From assembly GCA_005885565.1 (NCBI GenBank), contig VAXK01000211.1:1-23225 (forward strand): a stretch of DNA of 23,225 nt. Reading direction: 5' to 3'. The notes beneath the pieces were generated by a model. That model did not search any database, was not told the DNA's origin, and saw nothing but the letters and a program-made list of their open reading frames with translations. Positions 1 to 6,254 of the stretch are shown here, in pieces (position 1 is the stretch's first letter; every line of letters begins with the position of its first letter). This DNA comes from Actinomycetota bacterium. GTDB taxonomy: Bacteria > Actinomycetota > Thermoleophilia > Gaiellales > Gaiellaceae. The translations under genes and the position numbers were made by a program.

Positions 1-328
1 CGCATGCCCGGCTCGATCCCGAGCCGAGCAGCCTCACCGGCCGCGAGCTCGAGCGACACCTTCGCGCCTCTCCCCGTGCCGTCCGCCAGGGCGCAACCTC
101 GGCGGAGACCGCCACGACCGAGAGCTCCCGGTCGAGGAAGACGACGTCGATCGGGAAGCGCATGAAGAACGTATGCACGGACCCGCACGGCTTCAGCAGA
201 AGCCCTTCCCCATCCGGCAAAGACGTTCGACCGAGCAACCCCTTCATGCGAGACCAGGGCTTGTCAGCCAGCCAGCAACGGTCCACGAGCACCTCGCCGG
301 ACCCGTTCACAAGTCGAGTCGCACGCAC
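1..328 (-). pseudogene. DUF192 family protein, apparent frameshift, cut by window edge
   Basis: Read on the minus strand from a GTG at 328, the frame gives VRATRLVNGSGEVLVDRC, then WSRMKGLLGR, a CGSVHTFFMRFPIDVVFLD core and VAPWRT. This is the typical order of a DUF192 protein, a small secreted or envelope-associated family of unknown function. Past about position 85 the same frame becomes Arg/Ser-rich nonsense (RRCRSSSRPVR), while the neighbouring frame from about 74 down to 1 reads GRGAKVSLELAAGEAARLG, the expected DUF192 C-terminus. Removing one base between about 74 and 86 would rejoin the two. This is either a true frameshift or a sequence error. No stop codon is met before the edge, so the 3' end is outside the window. 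No good ribosome-binding site precedes the GTG, so the start is uncertain. A terminator at 431-471 separates it from the gene upstream. Confidence 0.66.
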
Positions 329-338
329 GATCCAAGAA

Positions 339-368
339 GGGGTTCGCGGGGCAACCAGAGGTTCCCCC
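339..368. repeat. REP-like hairpin repeat, copy A
   Basis: A 30-base unit that matches 510-539 at 26 of 30 positions. It holds an imperfect inverted repeat, GGGGCAACC (348-356) against GGTTCCCC (360-367), with AGA in the loop. It lies in the gap just upstream of the DUF192 start. It may be an intergenic palindromic repeat of the genome; only two copies are seen here. Confidence 0.6.
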
Positions 369-430
369 TCCCGGTCAGCGGAGATCACGACGATCCGCCG
401 CCGAAGGCGGGCTCTGCCCGCCGGGAGGCT

Positions 431-471
431 CACCAAAGAAAAGCCGCCCGAAGCTCGAAGCCTCGGGCGGC
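431..471 (-). terminator. Rho-independent terminator of the M15-like gene
   Basis: GCCGCCCGA (443-451) pairs perfectly with TCGGGCGGC (463-471), and an inner GCT/AGC pairing (453-455 with 459-461) closes the loop. Read on the minus strand the stem is followed at once by TTTTCTTT (442 down to 435). This is the only hairpin in the window with a clear T-run, and it points away from the minus-strand gene that stops at 545. Confidence 0.75.
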
Positions 472-509
472 TCCTGAAACAGAACGCCAACCCCGCCGCC
501 GTAAAGGAG

Positions 510-541
510 GGGGCTCGTGGGGGAACCAGGGGTTCCCCCAC
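510..541. repeat. REP-like hairpin repeat, copy B, perfect palindrome
   Basis: GTGGGGGAACC (517-527) and GGTTCCCCCAC (531-541) form a perfect 11-bp stem with a 3-base loop. The palindrome sits 3 bases beyond the stop codon of the minus-strand gene ending at 545. It is the better-preserved partner of the copy at 339-368. It could protect the mRNA 3' end or help termination; it has no T-run of its own. Confidence 0.65.
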
Positions 542-544
542 GTT

Positions 545-2035
545 CTAGTAGCCGATGTGGATGTGGTCGTAGTGGTTGGCGAGCGGGAACGACGGCCCGC
601 CGAGGCCGAGCAGCGAGATGACCTGCTTCGGCTGGAGCTCCGACGGCAGGAGCAGGATCGCCCGCACCGCCCGCTCCGTGATCCCGCCCGGCTGCTGGTG
701 GCCGTAGATCGAGATCCCGCCGAGGTCGGCGATGTCCACCGCGCGGCCGTAGATGTGCGCCGAGATGACGCCGGGCCGTGCGTACAGCCGGTGCCCGCTG
801 ATCAGGCACGAGACCGTGACCTGGCCGTACGTGTCGGCGAGGTACTCGACGAGGACGACGACGCGGACGTCGACGCGACCGGAGGCGAGATCCTGCCGCC
901 CGCCGGGGTAAACCGTCACGCGCCCGTCGTGGAGCACACGGTTGACGAGGTCGTCCTTGTGGGCGAGGAGCCCGTCGACGAGCCCGCTCAGACCGACGGC
1001 GCGGTTGTAGTGCTCGAGCGCGACGGCCTGGTCGGCGATCGAGGTGCGGCCGGTGACGGCGAGGGCCGCGTCCCAGTCGCCGCGAGCCGTGACCGCGTCG
1101 AGCGCCTGGGCCGTCTGCCGGAGCTCGGCCCGGTTTGCCGGCGCGGCGCCGCTCCGGCCCTGCGCACGGAGGACGCCCAGGACGAGGGCCCAGCTCACGT
1201 GGTTCGCGCGCGAGACCGACAGGAGCCGGTGCGCGAAGCCGAAGGCGAGGCGCCGCGACGGGGGCGTCGGGTCGGGCAGGGTCCGGTTGAGCCAGATGAC
1301 CGGAGCCGCGCCCGGGCTCTCCGCGGCCTCCTGGGCGGCGGTCGCGACCCGTGCGTGACGATGGGTCGCCGGCTGCTTCGCGCGCGGTACGTTCAGCACC
1401 CACTGCGAGTGCGCGTGCGTGCGCTTCACGGCCGGACGTGGATGCGACGCGGGCTGCGGCGACGGGGTCACCGGCGCCGGCGTCGCTGCCGGCGCGACGC
1501 CCGCGGTGCCGCCGCCCGACGAGTCGGAGGCAGGCGGAGCAGACGGCTGCGCCGTGCTCGAGGAGCCGTGACCGCTCGCCGGAGCGTCGTCGGCCGACGA
1601 CGAGTCGGCGGGCGCGCTCGGCGCCGCCGCGGTCGACGTCTCGGGCGCGGGCGCCGCGACGGAGTCCGCCGAGGGAACGGTGGCGCTCGCGTCGGGAGCC
1701 GACGAGGACGTCACCGTCGTGTCGGTCGAGGAGGTCTGCTCCAGCAGGCCCGCGACCTCGTTGCCGGCGCCGGCGGTGAAGGCTGCACCGGCGAAGAAGA
1801 TCGCCGTCAGGGCGAAGCCGACGGCGAGGCGCCGCGGAGTCGAGAGGCGCCGCCGTGCGGCCGGCGTCTCGGGGGTCGGGTCGGGTGCCTCGCGGTGCCG
1901 CCGCTTCGGGGCGTCGAGCTCGGGCTCGATGACCGCCTTGCGCTCGTGGTGGAGCGCCGCGACGACGAAGCCCGCAAGCGAGAGGACGAGCAGACGGACG
2001 AGGAACCGCCCGCTGCGATGCGCTTTTCGTTCCAT
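545..2035 (-). CDS. Membrane-anchored M15-like (LAS-fold) metallopeptidase-like protein
   Basis: 496 residues from the ATG at 2035, which has GGAG upstream. The frame stays open to 2302, but that stretch looks non-coding. Hydrophobic segments lie at about 11-28 and 69-89, then a Ser/Ala/Pro/Thr-rich linker to about 225, then a globular C-terminal domain. That domain carries SAHIYGRAVDIA (H427 and D434, HxxxxxxD spacing) and ends in HYDHIHIGY (H491/H493). This is the zinc-ligand pattern of D-Ala-D-Ala carboxypeptidase/hedgehog-fold (M15/LAS) enzymes, so a wall-peptide hydrolase or a wall-binding relative is likely. The charged loop between the two hydrophobic segments is rich in Arg/Lys, which makes the topology ambiguous. 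The gene is divergent from the Tad operon across 360 bases and has its own terminator. The exact substrate is unknown. Confidence 0.8.
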   Translation of the reverse strand: MERKAHRSGRFLVRLLVLSLAGFVVAALHHERKAVIEPELDAPKRRHREAPDPTPETPAARRRLSTPRRLAVGFALTAIFFAGAAFTAGAGNEVAGLLEQTSSTDTTVTSSSAPDASATVPSADSVAAPAPETSTAAAPSAPADSSSADDAPASGHGSSSTAQPSAPPASDSSGGGTAGVAPAATPAPVTPSPQPASHPRPAVKRTHAHSQWVLNVPRAKQPATHRHARVATAAQEAAESPGAAPVIWLNRTLPDPTPPSRRLAFGFAHRLLSVSRANHVSWALVLGVLRAQGRSGAAPANRAELRQTAQALDAVTARGDWDAALAVTGRTSIADQAVALEHYNRAVGLSGLVDGLLAHKDDLVNRVLHDGRVTVYPGGRQDLASGRVDVRVVVLVEYLADTYGQVTVSCLISGHRLYARPGVISAHIYGRAVDIADLGGISIYGHQQPGGITERAVRAILLLPSELQPKQVISLLGLGGPSFPLANHYDHIHIGY

Positions 2036-2379
2036 GATGGCCTGGCTCCGATTCCTTTTGGTCTGGCGCCGAAGGCTGCGTTCGGCGCGGCGGGGGGACG
2101 AGGGCGTCCGCGAGCCGCACGACGGACTTGGTGTCCTATCGGGGCGCACGCGCCGGGCCGCCTTCCCTCGAACGAGGGGAAGCGCGCCGCCAATCACCAA
2201 CGTGAGGGATACGCCGCCGCCGGCTCCCGAACGATGAAACGCCGCAGATCGAGCGTTAGGCGGCGCGGCCACGTCGAGCGACGACTCACGACACCCGAAC
2301 AAGCGTGGACCACACAGCAGCCCGCGATCTCAGTTTCGAAGAGCTTGTAGTGCGCCGGTCGGCGCGCGCGAGTGAAAGG
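2036..2379. other. Divergent intergenic region, no gene recognised
   Basis: About 345 bases between the M15-like gene and the first pilin. It must hold both promoters, but I could not pick out a convincing -35/-10 pair. Open frames cross it on both strands, yet their translations are low-complexity Arg/Pro/Ala sequence with no recognisable domain. GCGCC (2352-2356) and GGCGC (2361-2365) can form a small hairpin in the pilin leader. Confidence 0.5.
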
Positions 2380-2389
2380 AAGGAGGTGA
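2380..2389 (+). promoter_or_regulatory. Near-perfect Shine-Dalgarno of first pilin
   Basis: AAGGAGGTGA is fully complementary to the usual 3' end of 16S rRNA and lies 6 bases before the ATG at 2396. It is the strongest ribosome-binding site in the window and fixes the pilin start. Confidence 0.85.
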
Positions 2390-2395
2390 CAATTC

Positions 2396-2578
2396 ATGAC
2401 GTTTTCCGAGTGGTTTGAGCTTCTCCGGACGCATTGGCGCAAGGAGGAGGGTCAGACGATGGCGGAGTACGGTGTCGTCCTCGCCGTGATCACGATCGGC
2501 GCGGTCGCCGTCTTCACCGCTCTCTCGGGTGGCATCAGCGGTGCCCTGAACCGGGTCATCGGCCTGCTTCCCAAGTAG
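2396..2578 (+). CDS. flp: Flp/Fap type IVb prepilin, copy 1
   Basis: 60 residues, the normal size for Flp prepilins. A short charged leader (HWRKEEG) ends at G19. The mature protein would begin QTMAEYGVVLAVI, with Glu at +5 and Tyr at +6, the class-defining EY motif for cleavage by a TadV/CpaA prepilin peptidase. The hydrophobic helix runs from about 25 to 43. This would be the major structural subunit of a Tad pilus, used for adhesion or surface colonisation. It is the first gene of the operon, with a near-perfect ribosome-binding site. The neighbour at 2625 is a close paralogue. Confidence 0.95.
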   Translation: MTFSEWFELLRTHWRKEEGQTMAEYGVVLAVITIGAVAVFTALSGGISGALNRVIGLLPK

Positions 2579-2608
2579 ATGGACCGAACCACGTTCCCTC
2601 GACAGACC

Positions 2609-2617
2609 AAGGAGGTG
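2609..2617 (+). promoter_or_regulatory. Strong Shine-Dalgarno of second pilin
   Basis: AAGGAGGTG lies 7 bases before a GTG at 2625. It supports the GTG as the start of the second pilin. Confidence 0.8.
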
Positions 2618-2624
2618 CATACAC

Positions 2625-2810
2625 GTGCTGACGCTTGATGAATGGCTGATCCGGCTCCGCGCAAGCTGCAAGCGCGAGCAGGGTCAGACCATGGCCGAGT
2701 ACGGCGTCGTCCTGGCCGTCATCACGGTCGCGTCGGTTGCGGTGTTCACTGCTCTCTCCGGTGGAGTCCAGGGAGCGGTCGACCGGGTGATCGGATTCTT
2801 CCCGGGCTAA
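2625..2810 (+). CDS. flp: Flp/Fap type IVb prepilin, copy 2
   Basis: 61 residues from a GTG start. The leader ends CKREQG at G20, and the mature part again begins QTMAEYGVVLAVIT, with the EY pair at 25-26. The two mature pilins share GQTMAEYGVVLAVIT, VFTALSGG and RVIG. They differ mostly at IGAVAV/VASVAV and at the C-terminus (LLPK versus FFPG). This is a tandem duplication with modest divergence, so the pilus may be a mixed fibre or copy 2 may be a minor subunit. Leader Cys15 would be removed by processing. The gap between the two genes is 46 bases. Confidence 0.95.
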   Translation: MLTLDEWLIRLRASCKREQGQTMAEYGVVLAVITVASVAVFTALSGGVQGAVDRVIGFFPG

Positions 2811-2827
2811 GGAACGGCAGCTGAGTG

Positions 2828-2852
2828 GGTCCCGTGGCCGCCCCGCGGGACC
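2828..2852 (+). promoter_or_regulatory. Strong intercistronic hairpin after the pilin pair
   Basis: GGTCCCGTGG (2828-2837) pairs with CCGCGGGACC (2843-2852), ten pairs including one G-T, with a CCGCC loop. It sits between the second pilin stop (2810) and the next gene (2897). There is no T-run after it, so it is more likely a stabiliser, processing site or partial attenuator than a full terminator. Confidence 0.6.
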
Positions 2853-2896
2853 TGCTCGCCGGATGCAAAGCGGAAAGGAACGAGGAGCGCAAGCCG

Positions 2897-3286
2897 ATGA
2901 AGCGGTTGCACAACGAACGGGGACAGACGATGGTCGAGTTCGCGATCGTCTTGCCGATTCTGTGCCTGCTGCTCTTCGGCGCGATCCAGTTCGGAATTCT
3001 CTTCAACAACTACGTGACGCTGACCGACGCGGTCCGGGCCGGCGCACGCAAGGCGGCGGTGAGCCGGCAGATCACGGGGACGACCCCGCGGCAGGCCTGC
3101 ATCGACCAGATCAGGGCCTCCGCGAGCGACCTCGACCAGTCGAAGCTCCAGCCCGACTGCGTGTCCGACTTCCAGCCGACCTCGACGGTGACCGTCACCG
3201 CGACCTACCCGTACTCGATCAGCCTGCTGGGGCTCGTGGTCGCGTCCGGGAACCTCAAAAGCACGACCCAGGAGCGAGTCGAATGA
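2897..3286 (+). CDS. tadE: TadE-like minor pseudopilin
   Basis: 129 residues from the ATG at 2897, which has GAGGAG upstream; this start places the prepilin motif at the usual place. The N-terminus has GQTMVEFAIVLP with Glu14 at +5 after G9, as in TadE pseudopilins cleaved by the prepilin peptidase. A transmembrane helix follows to about 37, then NNYVTLTDAVRAGARKAA, a typical TadE segment. Two cysteines (C68, C88) in the outer part could form a disulfide. TadE proteins are minor components needed for pilus assembly. The stop overlaps the next ATG (ATGA), so the two genes are translationally coupled. Confidence 0.88.
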   Translation: MKRLHNERGQTMVEFAIVLPILCLLLFGAIQFGILFNNYVTLTDAVRAGARKAAVSRQITGTTPRQACIDQIRASASDLDQSKLQPDCVSDFQPTSTVTVTATYPYSISLLGLVVASGNLKSTTQERVE

Positions 3287-4206
3287 ACGTCAAGCAAAAC
3301 CAACGCGGCCAAGCCTTCGTCATCACGATTCTCATGATCACGACCCTGCTGGGCCTCAGCGCCCTGGTGCTCGACGTCGGGTCGTGGTTCAGGGCGCATC
3401 GCAGCCTGCAGGCGACCGCGGACGCCGCCGCGCTCGCGGGCGCGCAGGCGCTCCCCGACGACCCCGGCAACGCGAGCTCGCTGGCGAACGACTACGCGGC
3501 CAGGAACACGTCGGGGCTCACGGGCCTGACCGTGAACCTGTCTCAGACGTACCTCCCGAACGACACGATCAGAGTCCACGTGTCGAAGCCGGCCGAGGGG
3601 TTCTTCAGCAAGGTCTTCGGCATCAACTCCGTCGACGAAGGCGCCGCCGCCACCGCGCGGACGGCCGGGATGAAGTCGGCGCTCTACGTCGCGCCGATCG
3701 TCGTGAACCAGCAGCACCCGATGCTGAACAACTGCGGCGGGCCGTGCTTCGGGTCGAGCTACCAGACGACGATCCCGGTGGGGCAGACCGGAGCGCCGGG
3801 CGCGTTCGGCCTCGTCAACCTCGATCCGACGTCGAACGGAACCTCCGGCGCCTCGACGCTCGCCGACTGGATCGTCAACGGCTTCGACAAGTACCTCGAC
3901 ATCGGCGGCTACGCGTCGGATCCGGGCGTGAAGTTCAACTCGAACCAGATCCAGGACGCGATGACCTCCCGGATCGGCACCGAGATGCTCTTCCCCGTCT
4001 ACGACACCCTCACCGGAAACGGGTCGAACGCGCAGTACCACATCATCGGGTGGGTGGGCTTCTTCGTCACGGGGGTGGACAAGCACGGCAACAACGGCAA
4101 CGTCAGCGGCTACTTCACGCGAGTGATCTGGACCGGAATCCAGGCCTCAAGTGCGGGCGCCGGCGGGCCGAACTTAGGAGCACGAGCGGTCCAGCTCGTC
4201 GACTAA
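3283..4206 (+). CDS. tadG: TadG-like Flp-pilus assembly protein
   Basis: 307 residues, ATG overlapping the tadE stop, with AGGAG before it. The N-terminus QRGQAFVITILMITTLLG resembles a TadG-type start but lacks Glu at +5, so it is probably not processed as a pilin. A single helix at about 12-30 is followed by DVGSWFRAHRSLQATADAAA, the hallmark of the TadG N-terminal domain (ALAGAQAL follows). The rest is a predicted extracytoplasmic domain with a CGGPC motif (151-155) and no VWA metal site that I can see. In this operon the VWA domain is instead fused to TadB downstream. Likely an envelope-anchored assembly or anchoring factor. Confidence 0.82.
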   Translation: MNVKQNQRGQAFVITILMITTLLGLSALVLDVGSWFRAHRSLQATADAAALAGAQALPDDPGNASSLANDYAARNTSGLTGLTVNLSQTYLPNDTIRVHVSKPAEGFFSKVFGINSVDEGAAATARTAGMKSALYVAPIVVNQQHPMLNNCGGPCFGSSYQTTIPVGQTGAPGAFGLVNLDPTSNGTSGASTLADWIVNGFDKYLDIGGYASDPGVKFNSNQIQDAMTSRIGTEMLFPVYDTLTGNGSNAQYHIIGWVGFFVTGVDKHGNNGNVSGYFTRVIWTGIQASSAGAGGPNLGARAVQLVD

Positions 4207-4231
4207 CCGCAAAGGAGACACACACGCCGCC

Positions 4232-5047
4232 ATGACCTACCGGGTTCGGAATATCGTCATCGCCGTCGTGCTGGCCGCGCTCGCGGCCCTCATGACGAGC
4301 TACTACGTGACGAACTACAAGCGTCACGTGCAGCAGGGGGAGAAGCACGTCCAGGTGTACGTCGCCTCCCAGGATATTCCGGCCGGAACCGCCGGCACGG
4401 ACGCCGCGGGGATGCTGAAGAAGAAGACCGTCACCAAGAGCGGCGTCGCGCCGGGAGCGATCTCGAAGCCCGCCGAGATCAAGTCGAAGATCGCCTCGCA
4501 GCGCATCTACGCCGGCGAGCAGGTGACGGTCAACCGGTTCGCGAGCGTCTCGCAGAGCGGCCTCCAGGGAAGCCTGAAGGGCACGCTCCGCGCCTACCAG
4601 GTCGCCGGCACGGCGAACCAGACGCTCGCCGGGATCCTGAAGACCGGCGACCACGTCGACGTCGTGGCGAACTTCCGCTACAAGTGGGCGAACCAGGCCT
4701 CGACGAGCATCACGTACGCGGCGACGAAGGTCGTCCTGCGCAACGTCAAGGTCCTGCGCGCCCCGTCGGCGCCCGGCACCGCGAGCAAGCTCGGCGGCAG
4801 CACCGACACGAAATACCAGGTCGTGCTCGCCCTCACCGACAACCAGACGCAGAAGATGCTCTTCTCGACGCACGACTCCGACCAGGCCCAGGGGGGCGGC
4901 GGCGAGCCGGGCTGGTGGCTCGCGCTCCGGCCGAACCTGAACCCGGCCGACAGCCCCGGCTCGATCGAGACGCTGACGACCATGCTCCGCGACGGGCTCA
5001 GCCCGCGCCAGGCGAAGCTCCTCTTCGGATCCCTGGGAGGCTCGTAA
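4232..5047 (+). CDS. cpaB: CpaB/RcpC-type Flp pilus assembly protein
   Basis: 271 residues. One N-terminal transmembrane helix (about 6-26) is followed by VYVASQDIPAGT, the start of a SAF domain as found in CpaB/RcpC. The YAGEQVTVNRF and LKTGDHVDVVANF segments are also typical. In Gram-negatives RcpC works with the secretin; here no secretin gene is present, so a cell-wall-level role in a monoderm is more likely. AAAGGAG lies about 14 bases before the ATG, a longish spacing. The stop shares one base with the next ATG (TAATG). Confidence 0.88.
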   Translation: MTYRVRNIVIAVVLAALAALMTSYYVTNYKRHVQQGEKHVQVYVASQDIPAGTAGTDAAGMLKKKTVTKSGVAPGAISKPAEIKSKIASQRIYAGEQVTVNRFASVSQSGLQGSLKGTLRAYQVAGTANQTLAGILKTGDHVDVVANFRYKWANQASTSITYAATKVVLRNVKVLRAPSAPGTASKLGGSTDTKYQVVLALTDNQTQKMLFSTHDSDQAQGGGGEPGWWLALRPNLNPADSPGSIETLTTMLRDGLSPRQAKLLFGSLGGS

Positions 5048-6252
5048 TGACGACTGCTGACGCACAGAACGGCGCCCGCGAGCCGGTCCGGGTCTACTTC
5101 ACCGGCACGTGTGAAGGGCTCGACAAGCTCCGCGAGGCGCTCTCGAACCACCCCGAGCTCGAGGTCGTCGGCGCGAGCGAGCAGGTGAGCCAGGCGTCGT
5201 CCGTCCTCGCGGGCGGGCACCTCGGGTGCGTCCTGCACGCCACGAACTCGCCCTCGTTGCCCATGAACGAGCTCGCGGCGATCCGCGAGCAGACGGCGGC
5301 GCCGGTGATCGTCCTCGCCTCCGGCGCGCAGTCGACGCTGCTCGAGGAGGCGCTCGAGTCCGACGTCTCCGACGTCCTGCTGCTCCCGCAGCTGACCGAG
5401 AACGTCGTCTTCGCGATCCGGAAGGCGAGCCACGCCGGCCGGAAGCTCGCGGCCCAGGGCGGCCACGGCCGCCACGGGAAGATCGTGACCGTCTTCTCGC
5501 CCAAGGGCGGGACGGGCAAGACGTCGGTGGCGACGAACCTGGCCTCGGCGCTCGCCAAGCACGGGGGCAAGCGGACGCTCCTGCTCGACCTCGACCTCCA
5601 GTTCGGCGACGCGGCGATCATGCTCGGCGTCGAGCCGGAGAAGACGATCTACGACCTCGTCGTCGCTCCGGGCGAGCTCGACTCCGAGAAGCTCGCCGGC
5701 TACACGACCCATCACCCCTGCGGGCTCGACATCCTCCCCGCGCCGCTGCGCCCGGAGGACGCCGAGCTCGTCACGGAGGCGAAGCTCGGCCGGCTGCTCG
5801 AGGTCGCGCGCGACTCGTACGACGTGATCGTCGTCGACACCTCGCCCTTCTTCCACGGGCCGATGCTGGCGACGCTCGACCGCACGGACGAGCTGCTCAT
5901 GCTGTGCGGCCTCGACGTCCCGACGCTGAAGAACGTCCGCCTGAGCCTCCAGACGCTCGACCTGCTCTCGTTCCCGACCGCGCGGATCCGGTTCGTCCTG
6001 AACCGGGCCAACTCGAAGGTCGGGATGTCGAAGAAGGAGGTCGAGGGCGCCCTCGACATGAAGGTCGCCTTCGAGATCCCGTCCGACCGGGCCGTGCCCG
6101 TCTCCGTCAACCGCGGCAACCCCGCGGTGCTCGGCGACGCGGGCTCCGAGTTCGCGGGCGCGATCAAGCGGCTGGCGCAGGGCCTCGTCACACCGACCCC
6201 GGCCGCGGCGAAGAAGGCGAAGAAGGGCCTCTTCTCGCTGGCGAAGGCGTAG
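5047..6252 (+). CDS. cpaE: TadZ/CpaE-type ParA-like ATPase, pilus localisation
   Basis: 401 residues. Residues about 14-128 resemble an atypical receiver domain; the usual phosphoacceptor aspartate strand reads CVLHAT, so phosphorylation is unlikely. A MinD/ParA-type ATPase follows: deviant Walker A KGGTGKT (153-159), LLLDLDLQFGDAA (switch region) and VIVVDTSP. The TadZ/CpaE family places the pilus machinery at a cell pole or focus. The C-terminus is a short Ala/Lys-rich tail. GGGAGG precedes the ATG, which overlaps the cpaB stop by one base. All neighbours are Tad genes, which makes this assignment firm. Confidence 0.93.
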   Translation: MTTADAQNGAREPVRVYFTGTCEGLDKLREALSNHPELEVVGASEQVSQASSVLAGGHLGCVLHATNSPSLPMNELAAIREQTAAPVIVLASGAQSTLLEEALESDVSDVLLLPQLTENVVFAIRKASHAGRKLAAQGGHGRHGKIVTVFSPKGGTGKTSVATNLASALAKHGGKRTLLLDLDLQFGDAAIMLGVEPEKTIYDLVVAPGELDSEKLAGYTTHHPCGLDILPAPLRPEDAELVTEAKLGRLLEVARDSYDVIVVDTSPFFHGPMLATLDRTDELLMLCGLDVPTLKNVRLSLQTLDLLSFPTARIRFVLNRANSKVGMSKKEVEGALDMKVAFEIPSDRAVPVSVNRGNPAVLGDAGSEFAGAIKRLAQGLVTPTPAAAKKAKKGLFSLAKA

Positions 6253-6254
6253 TC

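Noticed and set aside
2036..2302. N-terminal extension of the M15-like protein to an ATG or other start at 2302
   Set aside because: The extra 89 residues are Arg/Ser/Pro-rich and unlike the protein; the ATG at 2035 is followed by a sensible hydrophobic segment.
173..2350. A 725-codon plus-strand frame across the M15-like gene
   Set aside because: It is antisense to the zinc-motif protein and runs through the terminator and palindromic repeats; not a gene.
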